A stretch of 64,000 nucleotides of DNA from Onchocerca lupi (Eukaryota; Nematoda; Chromadorea; Rhabditida; Onchocercidae), in contig JAOVVO010000374.1 of the NCBI GenBank assembly GCA_028564675.1, positions 1 to 64,000 of the forward strand, given 5' to 3'. The position numbers and the translations under genes are program-made. Positions 27,307 to 42,300 of this stretch are shown in pieces (the first letter of the stretch is position 1; each line of letters opens with the position of its first letter). Under the pieces are notes generated by a model that saw only the letters and a program-made list of their open reading frames with translations, was not told where the DNA came from and made no database searches.

Positions 27307-30300
27307 GTAAGACCACAAATCTATGAATTTTTAAGTGGCCTAAAATTTAAATGATTATCATTAAACTGAATTTGTCCTGTGGTCGTTTTTGTCTAAATTA
27401 AAAGTTGAAATAAATTCGAAGTTTGGGTGGTTACGGTTTGTTAAGTTGAATTTCCCTTATGGTAATTAATGCCTAAATTTAAAATTGAAATAAAGTTTAA
27501 GTGTTTTCTTCTCCTCTTCTATTAAGTTGAATTTACTCTATAATCATTATTGCCTAAGTTCATATTTGAATTGATTTATGCAAATGAATCTATCGCATTA
27601 ATGAATGCTAAATAAATATGATTATTAGGAAACAGAAGAATTACGGGAACGATTAGCAGAATCGGAACGTTTGGTGGAGCTTATGAATAAATCATGGGAT
27701 GAACGGTTGAAAGATACGGAAGCCGTTTATCGAGTAATTACTATTTTTCAAGACTAATTGTAAACTTTTTTAGGTAAAAAGGAATTATGGAAATTAGTTT
27801 AATGTATAGTTATGTCATTATTATCAAAAGGTTTTCTAATGATTAGTGGCTTCTCAAAACCCAGAAATAAATTTTGTTCAGAAAACAACAATTAGAAAGA
27901 TGAAAATTTGAAATTTTCATCTATAAATTTCTTGAAGATAACTTTCAGGAAAGGCAAAAAGATTTAGCTGAAATCGGTATTTCGGTAGCAGGCTCTGGTA
28001 TAAAAGTTGAAAAAGATCGATTCTATCTGGTTAATTTGAATGCCGATCCATCGCTAAATGAACTTCTTGTCTATTATATAAATGTAATTCATTTTTCTTT
28101 TCCCAGAAGTTTTTTTGAAATAATAACTGAATTATGCTCTGCTTCATGTTAAGAGTAATCTGATTTCTGCATTTGATTGGTAGATGAGATCGAATATATG
28201 AACAAGAGTTACTCTATCTTAAAGTATTTGAAGTTGTGGAAGATAAAATAATATGATTGAAGAAGTTCTTTGATTTTTTGAAATAATAGCTAAATTATAA
28301 TTGGCTTTATGCTAAAAAATAATCTGATCATTTGATATGTAAATAAGACCAAATATTTAAATGATAATTGCGCTATTCTGAAATATCTGAAGTGGCAGGA
28401 GAGAAAGTAATAAGGCTAGAGAATTTCTCCGATTACAAGAATCATAAGATAATTTGATGAACTCTGATATCTTTTGTAGCAATGAAATTAATTGAAATAT
28501 TAGATTTTATAATTATAGCATCAGGCCGTGATTGGTAGTGCAGAACATCAACAAGGTACAACTGAATCAGATGAAAAAGTTGATTTTATTCTTCAAGGAC
28601 TTGGAGTGCAACATCGTCATGCATTGCTGAAAATTGTGGAAGAAGATTGTCAGCAACGTCTTTTCATCGAACAAATGAATGATAAAGCCAGGTTTATTGC
28701 CTTCACAAATTTCAATTCCTAGTTTCGCAATTGATAAAGTGAAATCTCTTGCCAAAGTTAATTTTTAAATCGGCAAATATAATTCTTAAAAATCACATAA
28801 TAATCATTTTATCTATCCCAGAACGATTATTTATTGATATGGAAAGGATGGAATGATTATTTATTATTGATAAAAAATTAAATTCGTATCGTAAAGATTA
28901 GATATGGTAATTAATAATATTAATTGAACATGTAACAAGATTTCAATATTGTCAATAACGATGCAAGTCAGAAGCACATAGTCTTAGTAGTTTGTTTTAA
29001 TTTGAATTGGTAATTTTATTTATTTTTCAGGATTTGCGTGAATGGACGTTTAATAACGGAACGTACACTTCTACGTAATGGTTATCGTCTTCTAATAGGC
29101 AATAATCATTTTTTCCGAGTAAATTGTCCAAAGGAAGCTGTTGATATGAATGCTTCCATTATGGAAGAATCAAATGCAATGTTGTTCGATTATTATGATG
29201 CTTGGCAAGAGGTTTTATTTCGTAATTTTGATACTAATTACCTAAAAATTATCTGAACTTTGATACTGTATTTAAGCAAATAAAGATATTATTTAAAGAA
29301 TTTCGAATAGCGCCACTATTTTGGATTATAACTTTGATCTCTTTTGGTGTAAAAAAAAAAAAATGTTTCATATAAAAAAAGTTTATGAAATTTTAGGATA
29401 ATTAACTTGTAATTTTATAAATATGAACTGATGCGAATAATTTTATCCTCTAATTCAAATATCTTCGTTAAAATATGATATGAATAATTGAAAATATGTT
29501 AAGGTAAATTCTGGTGTAAATGCAAATCCAATCACAACAGCTGTAGATCAATATATGGAGCAAATTACAAAGAAGCATGAAGTTTGTATTTTCCATCTTA
29601 AATTGTTATGATATTTAAAGGAAGAAAGAAAGATTCAAGACTGAAGAAATCCTCGGCAATTTTGAATTCTTTTATACCGATTTCTTGATATTTTGAAGAT
29701 TCTGATGAGTTAAATGTAATCAGATGCTTTTGATCTGCAGCAAAATGCATTACATCAGAATTGCTGCTACGTTAAATAGTGAAACATTTGGAAAATTCAT
29801 TATATAGAATGAATGTAAATTAATGATTTAATTTGAAAAAAAAATTTAATTTTTCATTTAATTTGAAAATATAAAATTTAATAAAAAGCATAAAGAAATT
29901 AAATATTTCAGGAAGAAAAGCAAGCTGCATTGGAAGAGCAATATGAAGCATTCGAGAAATATATACAGGGACTTACTCAAAGGTATTATCATATTTCCAT
30001 CATTTTTTATCAACCTTTCAGAATTATTCCAAATTTTATCTATTTAAAATTTCAACTATTTATTTATCTCATTTTAATTAAAATTACTGTAAGTATATGG
30101 TCGCCCAAATATTCTAGTTTTACGCCTTCAACTCCGACACCAAGCTTCGGATACTTGACATCAATAGGCACACCTGGATGTCAATTTCCACCCATTGGTT
30201 TTCCAGCTAATCCAAGAGCTTGCATGCGATCGAAATTCTTCAACTGGGCTCAGCATAGGTTAATTTTAATATTATTCGATGTCTTTTTCTTTTTTTTTCC

Positions 30301-33300
30301 GAAACACAATTTTAATTATTTTCCTGATAATTGAAACAAATTATTCGATTTATTTGCTTTTTTATTTATGAAATAATTTATTTCGTCTTTTCTTTTTTCA
30401 GAGAGGAAATGTTTAAAGAAAATTTGATACGTTTAAAAAGTGATATCGTACGGGCTAATGCTTTAGCTCGTGAAGCTAATATGATTGCTTCTGAACTATC
30501 CTCATCACGATGTCCTGTCACCTATGATGTTACCTTACAAATTCCAGCAGCAAACTTAAGACCATCAAAAATAAAAGTAGTATTTTTGATATTGCCATTT
30601 TGGTTTCTTTTATAAAAATACATGAAAAATAGTAATGTAGAAATGAAATGGATGGAATCATTAATAAATAATTCCGAATAAAATCATTAATAATTGATTC
30701 CGAATGATATCCTTATAAATAGATGATAATTATAGGAAGGACGATTTATTTGTGAACCGTTTATTGTGGTAAAGCGAGCCGGTATTGATGGTTATCAGCT
30801 ATGGTCAACTGGTCAATTAGAGAACAAATTGATTGATATGCATGAAATGTATAATGAAAAAATAACAGGATTCGAAAGGTATTAATTCTTTCAGTAATAA
30901 TCTCCAGAATACTGGATGTTTGAAAAATCAATACTTTCCGAAAAACAATAATAATATAATATAATAATGATATTTGAAACAAAAAAAGAAAGAAAAAGCA
31001 GTTGGAGTTTATCAGTAGCATTGGATATTGTCAGTAACAATCAGTAGCATTGTGTCGATATTCCAGCTGTTTTTTCGGCATACCTCTTTTTTTTGAATTA
31101 GGAAATTCCATTCTTCTTTCAAATCAATTTACATAAGTTAAAAGGTCAAGATTTTATTTATAATATATTGTTTATCAAATACAGATATCTTTATATCCAA
31201 TAATTTAGCAATTTTCCAGAAATTACTATGAAATCATAGATGTATGTATTGATTATTGTTAGCATGTCGTTTGTTCTTGAATTTGTCGTGATAATAAAGT
31301 TTGCAAAAATAATTTGAGTATTGTATTAAAGTGGCAGAGAATAATATGCTGAGAATAATATCAAGTAATTGAAATTAGAATCAAATAGATATAATTAATT
31401 CGAATTGAATTTGATTTTTATTTTATTGCATCTGTTCAAAAGTTGCAGGAATGATGCATCCACATCCGAACAATCAATGGAAAATGACCAGTTTGCATTG
31501 GAAGAAGATTTCAATATAAATGAGTGCCATAATCCAATTGTTCAAAATGTCTTTGATAGTCAGGTGTCAAGTTTTTTTCTGTCATTTTTGTTAATTCAAA
31601 TTATAATTTAAAAAAAAAAAAAGTAATGTCCAGTTATTAGCAGAAATGTTGCTTTTTGCAATTGCAAATTTCGTCATTAAAACTTTAATTTATATTTTTC
31701 ATTTTTGTTCAAAGATATACCATCTGTTTTAAAAATATTTACTTCTGATGTAAATAAATTAGATTACAGGAGCATCATAGTTTAATTGGTGTTGCTAATG
31801 TGTTTCTGGAAGTATTGCTTCATAATATGAGGCTTGATTATCAAGTTCCAATTATCAGTCAACAGGTAAACTAAAATTAATTCATATAATTAAAGGTGAA
31901 ATTGTCTAATCAAGCCTAAAGATTGATCATTTTAACAAATCTATTGATTTGCAGGGTGAAGTTAGTGGACGTCTTCATGTCGAAGTTTATCGATTATCTG
32001 AAATGGATGATTCTGGTATTGTGAGTAGTTTGGATACATTGGATTCAAATCGTACCATAGATCCACAATCTATTGGTGCTACTTTCTTGGGAAAAACAAT
32101 AAAATGCAGAGTATGTATATTTTACAAATTTGATTCAACAATTAAAAATTGAACTAAATTATTTATTAACTTGATTAATTAGCCTGCTTAACGAGAAGCA
32201 TCGTAAGAATTATTCATTTATAAAAATAGATTATAAATAAATTTCAGATTCGCATTAAGAAAGCATCAAATTTACCATCATCATTGTCACATTTCGTATT
32301 TTGTCAATATTCCTTCTTTAACACTAGCGAAATTTTGGTTGTTGCTCCAATATTTGATCCAAATACAATTCGATCGGATCGTGCAGATATTCCTTGGAAT
32401 TCGAACTTCCAATTTGATCATGAGAAGGTCATAGTATTATTCTTTTACAAACAAATTGGTTAAACTGAATAATTTATTAATTAATTAGCTGCTTAATGAG
32501 AAACATCGTAAGTTGTTTATTTTTGAAAATTGAATGTAATTTGCGCTTTTTGTAAATGACTAGATAATCTTAGTCCAATTCTTGAAAGAACGAAAAATCG
32601 CTTGAAAATTCTTATCTCAAAAAAAAAAATATGATTAGTTTTAGGATTTTTATGTAGTCGTAACGGAAGAATTTCTGGAATATATTCAAGAGGATGCTCT
32701 ATCGATCGAAGTATGGGGTCATCGAAGTAGTGGCTTTGACAATGATTTTATACCATCTGCGGTTGCAAATAGTGTCATCGATGTTGAAAAAAATTATAAA
32801 AGTTTGCAGGTAAATTGATAAGAAGAATGAAAGAGTACAAATATTATATTTCATGGTAAATCGAATGATAAAATAAAATTACTTGGATGATAAATGTATG
32901 TTATATTGGTACTGGCAATGTTTAGTATTAATCATATCCGAATTCAGAGATCATTCTAAATAAAAATATTAAGCATGAAGGAAAAATTATTGCATATTGC
33001 AGCATAAAAACTGCAAAATTCTTGCGCTGCAATGCGGAAAAACTGCTGCAATTAAAAATTTCAAAAAATAGTCTCGATTATTTCTTTTCAGGAACGATGG
33101 TCTGAAGTAACACGACGTATTGAACTTCATGTGAATATTAAAGAAATGAATGATAACGGTCAATATGTTTCGGTAGAAGTACGTCCTTCTAATGAAATAT
33201 TTACTGGTGGTATATATCAGTTGAAGCAGGTAAATGTAAATTAACAATTGATAATGAAGTAAATAAGTTAGGAAAGGAATAATTAATTTAGTACTAAGTA

Positions 33301-36300
33301 ATTAATATAATGTTAAAGGAAAATGCCAATAAAAAAGGGATGGGTTTTTAATATTTTCGATAATTATGAATTAAGAAGAATAGAAAAATATTATTCATTC
33401 AGAACATAATAAGTTTTTTTTCTTTTAATTTAAATAAGCATCATTGAAAAGACTGTAAATTCATCGTAAATTATACAAATGACAAGTGCATAAAATAATG
33501 CTAATTATTTTTCATCAATTTCTTGAATTCAAATATAATTTTCACGGAATATTTATGAATAACAAGATCAATTCACGTAAAGGATTCACGTGAAAGGATA
33601 TTCAGGGTCAACAGCGACGAATTCACGTAAAGGTATTACCAATACAAGATCATGGCAATTTACCGTTAGCATTTGCACAGATTACTTCCGTTTCTATTGG
33701 ATGTATTTGTTCCAGGTAAATGTGGTTTTTTTTTTCTCCAAAATTCTCATGCTCGTTATTTTAAATGTTATTTGAAAAATTTATTTCAAAAATTTAAATG
33801 AAATGAAATGTAGGAATATCGCTTAATTGTTTCATTTCATCTTTATCATATATTCTGGATCAATGGTATAATCATCGCTGAAATAATTTCTTTTTTTTTT
33901 TCAAGTAAAACTTCAAATATCTATTTTTAGAATGTAGATCTGTTTTTAGAAATTCAAAAGTGCAAAAACCTTTGGATAGTTATCAGGAGCAAGATTTGGA
34001 AAGAATCCATGAGCAATGGACCATAGCTTTGGCCAATAGGCAAAACTATCTAGTGAGCCATATTAATGCAGTAAGTTACTCATGCTTACTTTCATATTTA
34101 AATAATTTTGCAGAAATTTTAATTATTTGCTGATTATTATTTGATTAATTTGAATCAAATAGTAAAATTAACAATTTAATTATTTGAATTAATCAGCTTA
34201 TTGATATCAAATTCTAAAAAATTCGTTTAAATTTCAGTTATCAGCTAAAGGTGATAAAAAAACTGAAGCTGAAAAAGAGCGTGAACAATCATTAATAAAT
34301 CAATGGGTTGTGTTAACCGAAGAGCGAAATGCTATCAGTGTACCAGCTGCTAATAGTGGTATACCTGGTTCACCAGCTGAATGGTAATATCAAAATTATT
34401 TGCAAAACGTCAGCAGAATAAAAATAAAAAATCAAATTAACACATTTGAATGATTATAAAAGATTTTTTGAAAATTTAATTTCTTAATTTCGAAAAAATC
34501 TGTCAGGAAAAACCCCAACCAAAAAAAAACTAGAAATTTGAAATCACTAAAATGATCATATCTTTTGATTAGTTGAATGATTTTTTTCACAGCTACTGAT
34601 CTTTTCTAAAATTTTCCAAATTACGTTGATAATTAGGATTTAAAAAATTTTCAATATGATAAAATACCAGATAATTATTATCATTTTCCATTAAATTATT
34701 AATAATGAAATTTCGTTTTTAGGTTACCTCCACCTGGTATCGAAAAACATGTACCTGTATTATTTCTTAATTTGAATTGTTAGTTTTGCTATTTATAACT
34801 CATTCATATTACAAGTTAATAATGGATAATTTGTATTTTATCAATAATGTTCTTAGAACTTGCCATTTTTTATGAAATAGGAATTTCTAATTCCACTAAT
34901 AACATCATTGAAATATCATTTTATCGATATTTTTTATAATTTCAGCAGATGATATTACCGAAGAGATACCTTCCGATGATGCCAGTGTTCGAATAGCTGG
35001 TTTGCAATCATTTTTACCCAAAGAAAATTGTGGTCAAATTATTATGCTACCTATTTTAGAGCACGATGTAAATGAAGTAAGTTTTAAAGACGTTATTACA
35101 GTTTCCGTAGTAATTCTAGAACAAGTTTCAGAGATTTATTTCAGAATTTTTGTAAAAATTGCAGAAATAATGATACTAATTAGCAAAATTTCAAAATACT
35201 GTAGTTTGTTGGGAATATCTGTTATATATATTTGCAGATATCAGCAACCTGTTCATGGGATAGTTCAATCCATGAATATCCAGCCTTAAATAAGCCTACT
35301 GAAGGTTCTGACCATATCTATGCAATTGTTAAGGTTTTTTTTTTTAATATTACCTTAACTATTATTATCAAGCATCAATGACAAAACAGCAACTTGATTT
35401 ATCAATATGATTAATTAAAATAATAAGTAAAAGCAATTTACAAATTTTTCGAATAGGTAAATCTTTTCCATTTTTCTGATTTTTTTTCTTTTTTTTTTAA
35501 AAAAAAACCTTCGATTTTTGTATTCAAAAATTTTTAGGTAACGGTACGTCTCTCACATCCATGTGAAATAGATATTGTTTTACGGAAGCGAATATGTATG
35601 CATGTATACAATAAAACAGGTCTAACTAAACGCTTAATGAAAAAATTGGTTGGATCGGTATGTACTTTTTCAAGAATTTTTCGATTTAAAAAAAAAAAGA
35701 AAAGAGACGCAAAATGACCAATGATCAAATGATTAATCTCGAATCAATCCAAACTACCGTTTTAAAAAATTATTCTTTTGTCCATTTGCCTATCACTTAC
35801 TCCTATCCTCTTGAGTGAAGCGTGATCAGTGGACAGAGATGGAAGAACGGGAATTTAGTGTGACGATGAAATTAAGAGATATTCTTTTAAAATCAAATTT
35901 CACTTTTAATTAGCTCGAAACAGATCATCCTAAAAGCTACAAATAGCTCGAAATAGATCATCCTAAATGTTGCAGATAAATCATGATCTTGAAATTAAAG
36001 GAAATGCTAATTACAGATGTGTTAGTAAAGATTAATATAGTATATTCTTTTAGTAATATCAATATAATACAAGCATATACATATACTATACTTTTATTCG
36101 ACCGGAATTAGGAATAGGTAATCCAGGATTGGAATTGGTAGTTCGAGTTTAATTTTTAGATGCTTCGTAAAATATTGTGTTTTAAAATCAAGAACATTGT
36201 CTGAAAATCCGGATAATGAGAAAAACAACAATCATCAAATCATATTTACATAAAAAAGATAAGAAATGTGGAAGTGTCCAGAAAATATATTCGATGATTA

Positions 36301-39300
36301 AATTAGAAAGAGATAGCTTCATTGATATCAAATACTTGTCTCTTCGTTTCCAGATTTACTTGGTTTAAATTTTCAAAATCTCGAATAGCAGAGGTACTAC
36401 TTTACTCTATTTGAAAGCATAAAAATTTCAAAATATGAGAAACATTAAATTATTTTTGAATCAATTTAAACTATTGTTTTTTACAGGATTCAATTGTTGG
36501 AACATCTGTTTATTATGATGTTGTAGCACATATTCCTAAGGTATGCTCTTATAATTTACTTAATTAATTGACTAAAAAGGGAGGCAATTCGATAAATTTC
36601 AAAAAATCCCTCATTGAAAAGTTTTGACTTAAATTTGCAAGCTTTTTTCTTTTGAAGTGAAATCTTTCATAAGCAGTGATAAGGGCTATTTATGTAGCGC
36701 AATCTTGGAAGATGATTTAGTGGTCCATCGGAAAATTATTAATTGGTTCTGTCTTCTGACAACAATTAATTTTCTTGTGCAGTTAGTTACTGTTGATATA
36801 AGTGTTTAATTAGTAAAAAATTTTTAATCTTTAATTTATTTAGACAAATATTGATAAAAAAAAAAATATGATCATTTGTTTACAGTCATCACTTGATGTT
36901 GAAGATCGAACATCCCTTGCTCGAATGGCGGCACATCATTTCATGAATAATGATGATGATTTGTCAGATACGGACAGGTAAATTTTAATAGATAAGAAAG
37001 ACCATAAAATTAAAAAAAAAAAGAAAAACTTTACCTATTAGTTTTACTTGGTCGCATTTATCTCATTTATTAATAAATGAGATCAATAATTAATATAGTA
37101 CTGAATTGTAAGGTTAATTAAAAATTACGCCAAATAATACTAATCGAATCAATCGTAGATATTTCATCGAAGGATGTGAATTGATTAGGAAATGGTAGGT
37201 AAATTTTGTTGAGATTTTCAAGTAAAATTTTAAATATAACTATGTTACTTTTCCATGCCAATATTTAAACGAGATATTCCAGAGGTCACAAGGAGAGTTA
37301 TATTGAAGCATATACGAAAAGTATTCAGGTGGTTGAAAGTATGTTGAAGCTTGACAGACTTCGCCAGGAAGTTGCCATCAACAATATGCTTAACAGGTGG
37401 TTCTTATCACTTTTTATTTGGTTTTACGATGGTTGAAAATGTTAAATTCACAAAATTTCATTCTTTTTGTTTTTTTTTCCTTTTTTTTTTTTAACAGAAA
37501 ATTTGTTTCAAATCTATCAAGTTTGTCAAATTTCAGATTTTAATGATAAGGTAAATTTCAAATTGTAATGATAAGTTATCTTTACCAGAATATATATTTA
37601 TAGAAAAAAAAGAAAAAACGCTGAGATTTACAAATTCAAAAATTGAATTTTATCAATGGAAAATGGAAATGGAAATAATTTTAGCTTAATTATGATAGAA
37701 TAATTGTGAATTTGATATACAATTCTCTTATATGATTTCAAAACTTTAGACAAGAACGCTTGAATCGAATGAATTATTTCACTAATGGATTATCAAATTA
37801 TCGGATGAAAAGAACAACTAGTTTACCTAATACTGCTGTAAAAACGGTGAATAATTTTGTGTACACTATGAATAAAGTGAGAAAAAAAAAAAAAAAACTA
37901 CAATTAATACGATTATTTTTATCTATTACTTCATTTTTTTTTTTTATTTATCATACAAAAAAAAAGAATAATTTACGTTTCTTTTCTAGTTTTCATGTCT
38001 GTTATGAGGCGTGAAAAACATATAACTTTGAAATATTCACTGTCAAACTAATTAAGTCTCAGCAATAATATTTGCTAGGATTGTTTGTTTTTTTCTTTTT
38101 TTTTTATTTTGCCTTCAGTATAAGATCTGATTGTATTCTTTTTACATTTGAAATTGAAAAAAAAAAAATTAAACAACAGAATCTCTTAGATAGCAAATGA
38201 AAATGTAAATTTCATTGCATATTTAATATTAAAAACTGATTTTCTGATTCTTTCAAAACTAAAAAATTTTGACATTTTTTTTCTTTATTGTTGAGTAGTA
38301 TTTCGTGGCATTTAATTAATTACTGGCATATATGCGTGACAATTAAGTTAAAGCAAATATAAGGCAAAAAAAAAGAAAAAAGAAAACGAAACAAGTAAGA
38401 TAAAAACGCTTTACCTTACACTTTTTTCAACTTAATTGCTACGTAGATATGTTGATAAATAATTAATTTTTATTTTAAAATAATTGATTATTTAGCCGTT
38501 ATTGCCAACAAATGGTAGCAGTGCAATCGGCAATATAATACAACATATACAATCAGAAACTGGTGTAAAAATGACTGAAAGTCAAAATTCAACCGATTTA
38601 TCCATTTCATCGACATCTTCTTCCATGGGCAAGTTATTATTAAGTAGTTGAACTTGTGTTTTGCCATTATGGACACTTTTTGAGATCAAAGATTGTAATG
38701 GGATGCGAATAATTATTACTGTATCAACAAACTATCGTAGATATTCATTCATTCTTGAAATTAAATACCTCATAATTTTGTAGTTCTTGTTATTTTACGA
38801 ATCAGAGAAAAAAAGAAAAAAAGAAGGAGCGCTTTTGTCCACCAGATTGGTCTTTTATTAAAGTATATCAAATATCATCACTACTTATTAGATAATAAAG
38901 ATCGGAAAAAGAGTAGCGAATAGGTTGATTGATTAATTCGTTGCTGATATTATAAGTTTTTTAATTTAGCTAAAAAATTTGCAAAATTTTTTATTTATTT
39001 CAAATGAGAAAAGAAAACTGGAATTTTTTTTGTTTAATTTAGTAAAAATTAAATGTGTATTTGAAGATAATATGAACAAAGGTTTTATTAAAAAAAACAT
39101 TTTTTGTAAAATGTTTTTAAAAAAAGAACAATAATTTATTATCATCGAAGAAGTGCTCAGTTTCTCAGTATATTTTTATTTTCAATAATCGTTTCATGAT
39201 TTTATTCATTTTATCTTCTAAAACATTTAATTCCTTTTTGAAATGACAACAACAAGTAATTGAAAAAAAGATAAATGTTAAAATAATTGACCGATTTTTG

Positions 39301-42300
39301 GTCTTTAATCTCATGATACTGTAAATGTGATATTTTTTCTTCAAATTTATTCATTTTTTACACAAAATACACCAAAAGTTTTCCTATATTCTTCTTTGAA
39401 AAAAACTTAGATCAGTTCTGCATCTTTTTTTTGGGTCATGAAGTCCTATAAATACAAATGACCTTTAGCCTTTAGCCTATCATTTATAAAATGTACACTT
39501 TTGTATATGCCGCCATTTTTCATTTCTTTTGTGATTGGGTATGTAGTTGTCTGTGATTTCCATTCTTTTTTTGGAGATCTGCTAATAGTATTCTTTTAAT
39601 CCTTATCAATATTAAACACCTGCTTTAGCTGTGCTTTATCGTTTATGCAAGCAAAAAGGATATTATGATAGATAAATAAATTTTAATTACATTCTAATAT
39701 TATTAACATTTCATAACATTTCTTTTTTTCTTTATAATGATATCATATTTTATTTAAGAATAGTAGCTCATCAATTCCCTATTTCAATTTACTATTTCGC
39801 AACTTATTTATTCTAATTTAACTGATTAAGAAAATCGTAGCGAATCGTCAATTCGTCTAGACTTGATTTTTTCTATTAAATTCTAATTTTCAGCGCGCCC
39901 AACATCTCTTAATCTGAGATCGCTATGTTCTGGCAAACGTATGTGGTACTTGTTGTGAAAGTTGTTTTTTGTTCGTAACTTTATTTTTATATTAAGATGC
40001 CACTGCTCAATAGAGTTTTTAAGAAAGAGAGAGATAATATTAAAAGATTTATCATGGACGAAGAAGTTTCGCTACTTTTACTAATCCATTTTATTTTTGA
40101 AATATATCAGATAATACAAATCTTACAAGATATATCATTTATTATCAATATAAAGTAGAGATAGCAGTGACTTTTATGCATGTTTACCTTAATTTTGCAT
40201 ATAGAATTTCTAATCTATATAAATAAAAATGTGAATGTTCGTTGTTACTTTCGACATAATACTACAAGTTTTTCACCGATTGCTTTGAAATTTTGACACA
40301 CTTCGAATAGATGCGTGTTTTCATAAGATATATCTCCTTTTTTTTTTTTCTTTTCATCTTTCACCCTGTTTTAGGAGGAGTCTTGAATGTAAATAGCACG
40401 AAGACAATCATTATAAGGTCTCGGCGCTATTTGCATTCGAGACGTGCTAAAGGTCAAGTTGTGCGACCTAGTTTCAAAGGGACAATAAACATGTTTCCCG
40501 CCAAAAGAATAAACATGTTTACCGCCAAAACGCTCCAATTCACAGATAAATAAAATGAGATAACAAATCAAAAGGCGATGCAATGAAATCAGATAAGCGG
40601 AGGAACCTCGAAAGGATTTAAAAGAACAAGATTAAGTTCAAATTCAAGTTCGAAGTTCAAATCCACATAATAGCAACGACAGTTCAATCGAACAGTATTC
40701 TTTTCTACGACCGATGAAGAAAAGAATAGTGATCAATTTGACTGGATATTTTCTGACAGATGTATCAAAATTTCAAAGCAGTTGATCAGAATTTTCGGAG
40801 ATTTAAGATTTCGAACATTTATATTTTTTATTTATTGCATACTAAATGGATTGCCCAGGTCCAGTTAATTTGTAAAATGATGTTATTGCCAGCAGTTATT
40901 TTTTTCAGTCCTTATTTTGCATCCTGAAATTAACATAGCAAATTTTATGCAAAATTAACTGTTTATTCGTTCATGAATTTCTTTTTTGCACAGTAAAAAG
41001 AAATTAAATACTCATTGTATTTCTTTTTACTTATCAAAATAATAATTTTTTGTTGCAGCTTACAAAAAAATCTAATTAATAATTTGCAGTTATTGCTTTA
41101 TTTTCAAGCTTAATGCATGATATGCACCAAGAAAAATTTTATTATTGTTAAATATTTGCCTACTAATAATCTTTTTTATCATATAATTTTACCCTTAATA
41201 ATTATCATTATCTATGTAATACTATTGCATGCATTTGTCATAAAATTAATCTAACTAAATCGATTTATGTTTTTGAAATCTTTTTATATTGCCAAGAAGA
41301 TATTTTAAATAATGCTTATTTATCTGAAACTAATAGGATTCGATAGAAATTCAGTAGAAACATACAAGATAGTCCAATCATCAGTTAATAGCAAGTTTGA
41401 TTAATACTCAAAAATAGCAAAATTTCTACGTAATCATAAATGCAATAATTATTCGGCATTCGTCATAAATATTATGATTTCTTATTATTATTAGAAATAT
41501 CACAATTATTCGATATATTCGTTGGACGCTTCATTATATCCATTTGAATTGAACAATACTATTAATATGTTATAAATCTTTCAAGATATCATGATAGCAT
41601 ACTAAGATATCTTAAGTGTCTTAGCTAGTAGCTTTTCCAACTTTCATACTCTAGCTTTTTTTGCATATTTTCTGTCAAATTTTCAATTTTATGAGGACGA
41701 AACTAATTAGTCGACTGAATAATATTATAATTTTTACGGATGCGCACACTTGCACTATATTCAAATCAATCATTCACATAATTTTTTACCCGTATTGGTG
41801 AAAGTGTATCCGTTGTTGTACTATTTCTTCCTGTATTCCCCGCATTTCATTTTAACCGTTGTAAATATTTGAAATAAATATTAGAATGAATTGAAATATT
41901 TGAATTTTAGGATTTTTTTTTATTTTCAGCAACTAGCCTAATTAGTCCAGCCACGGAAACTTCAAAATTATCAGAAATTGACGAGGAACAACGATGTCTT
42001 ATGGTATGTATAAAAGATTATTTAAAGGTTTTTTCCTGTTTTCTAATTTTCTATTTTAATCAAAATTTTGTAAAATCATATTTCTTAAAGCTTAAAAACG
42101 ATTTTGTATCATTACAATTATTCTTCGTAATTTTTGCTTCATAAACTATAAGCATTAATTTGCTATTTATTTTGTCCCGGATAATTTTGATTCTGTGTTA
42201 ATTGAAAAAAATTGAAATTCAATTTGAATTTGATTGCAAAGAAATAAATTTATATTATTCAATTATTTGTTTTATCTGATTTATAACTATTTATAGAATA

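Noticed and set aside
40311..40583. Overlapping short frames on both strands at 40.3-40.6 kb
   Set aside because: They lie inside the MITE-like element and have no similarity to a transposase.
40214..40766. Classic Helitron with 5' TC and 3' hairpin plus CTRR
   Set aside because: A hairpin followed by CTGG exists near 40755, but the base after it is A rather than T, and sequence matching the left end continues as an inverted copy to about 40838, which fits a TIR element better.
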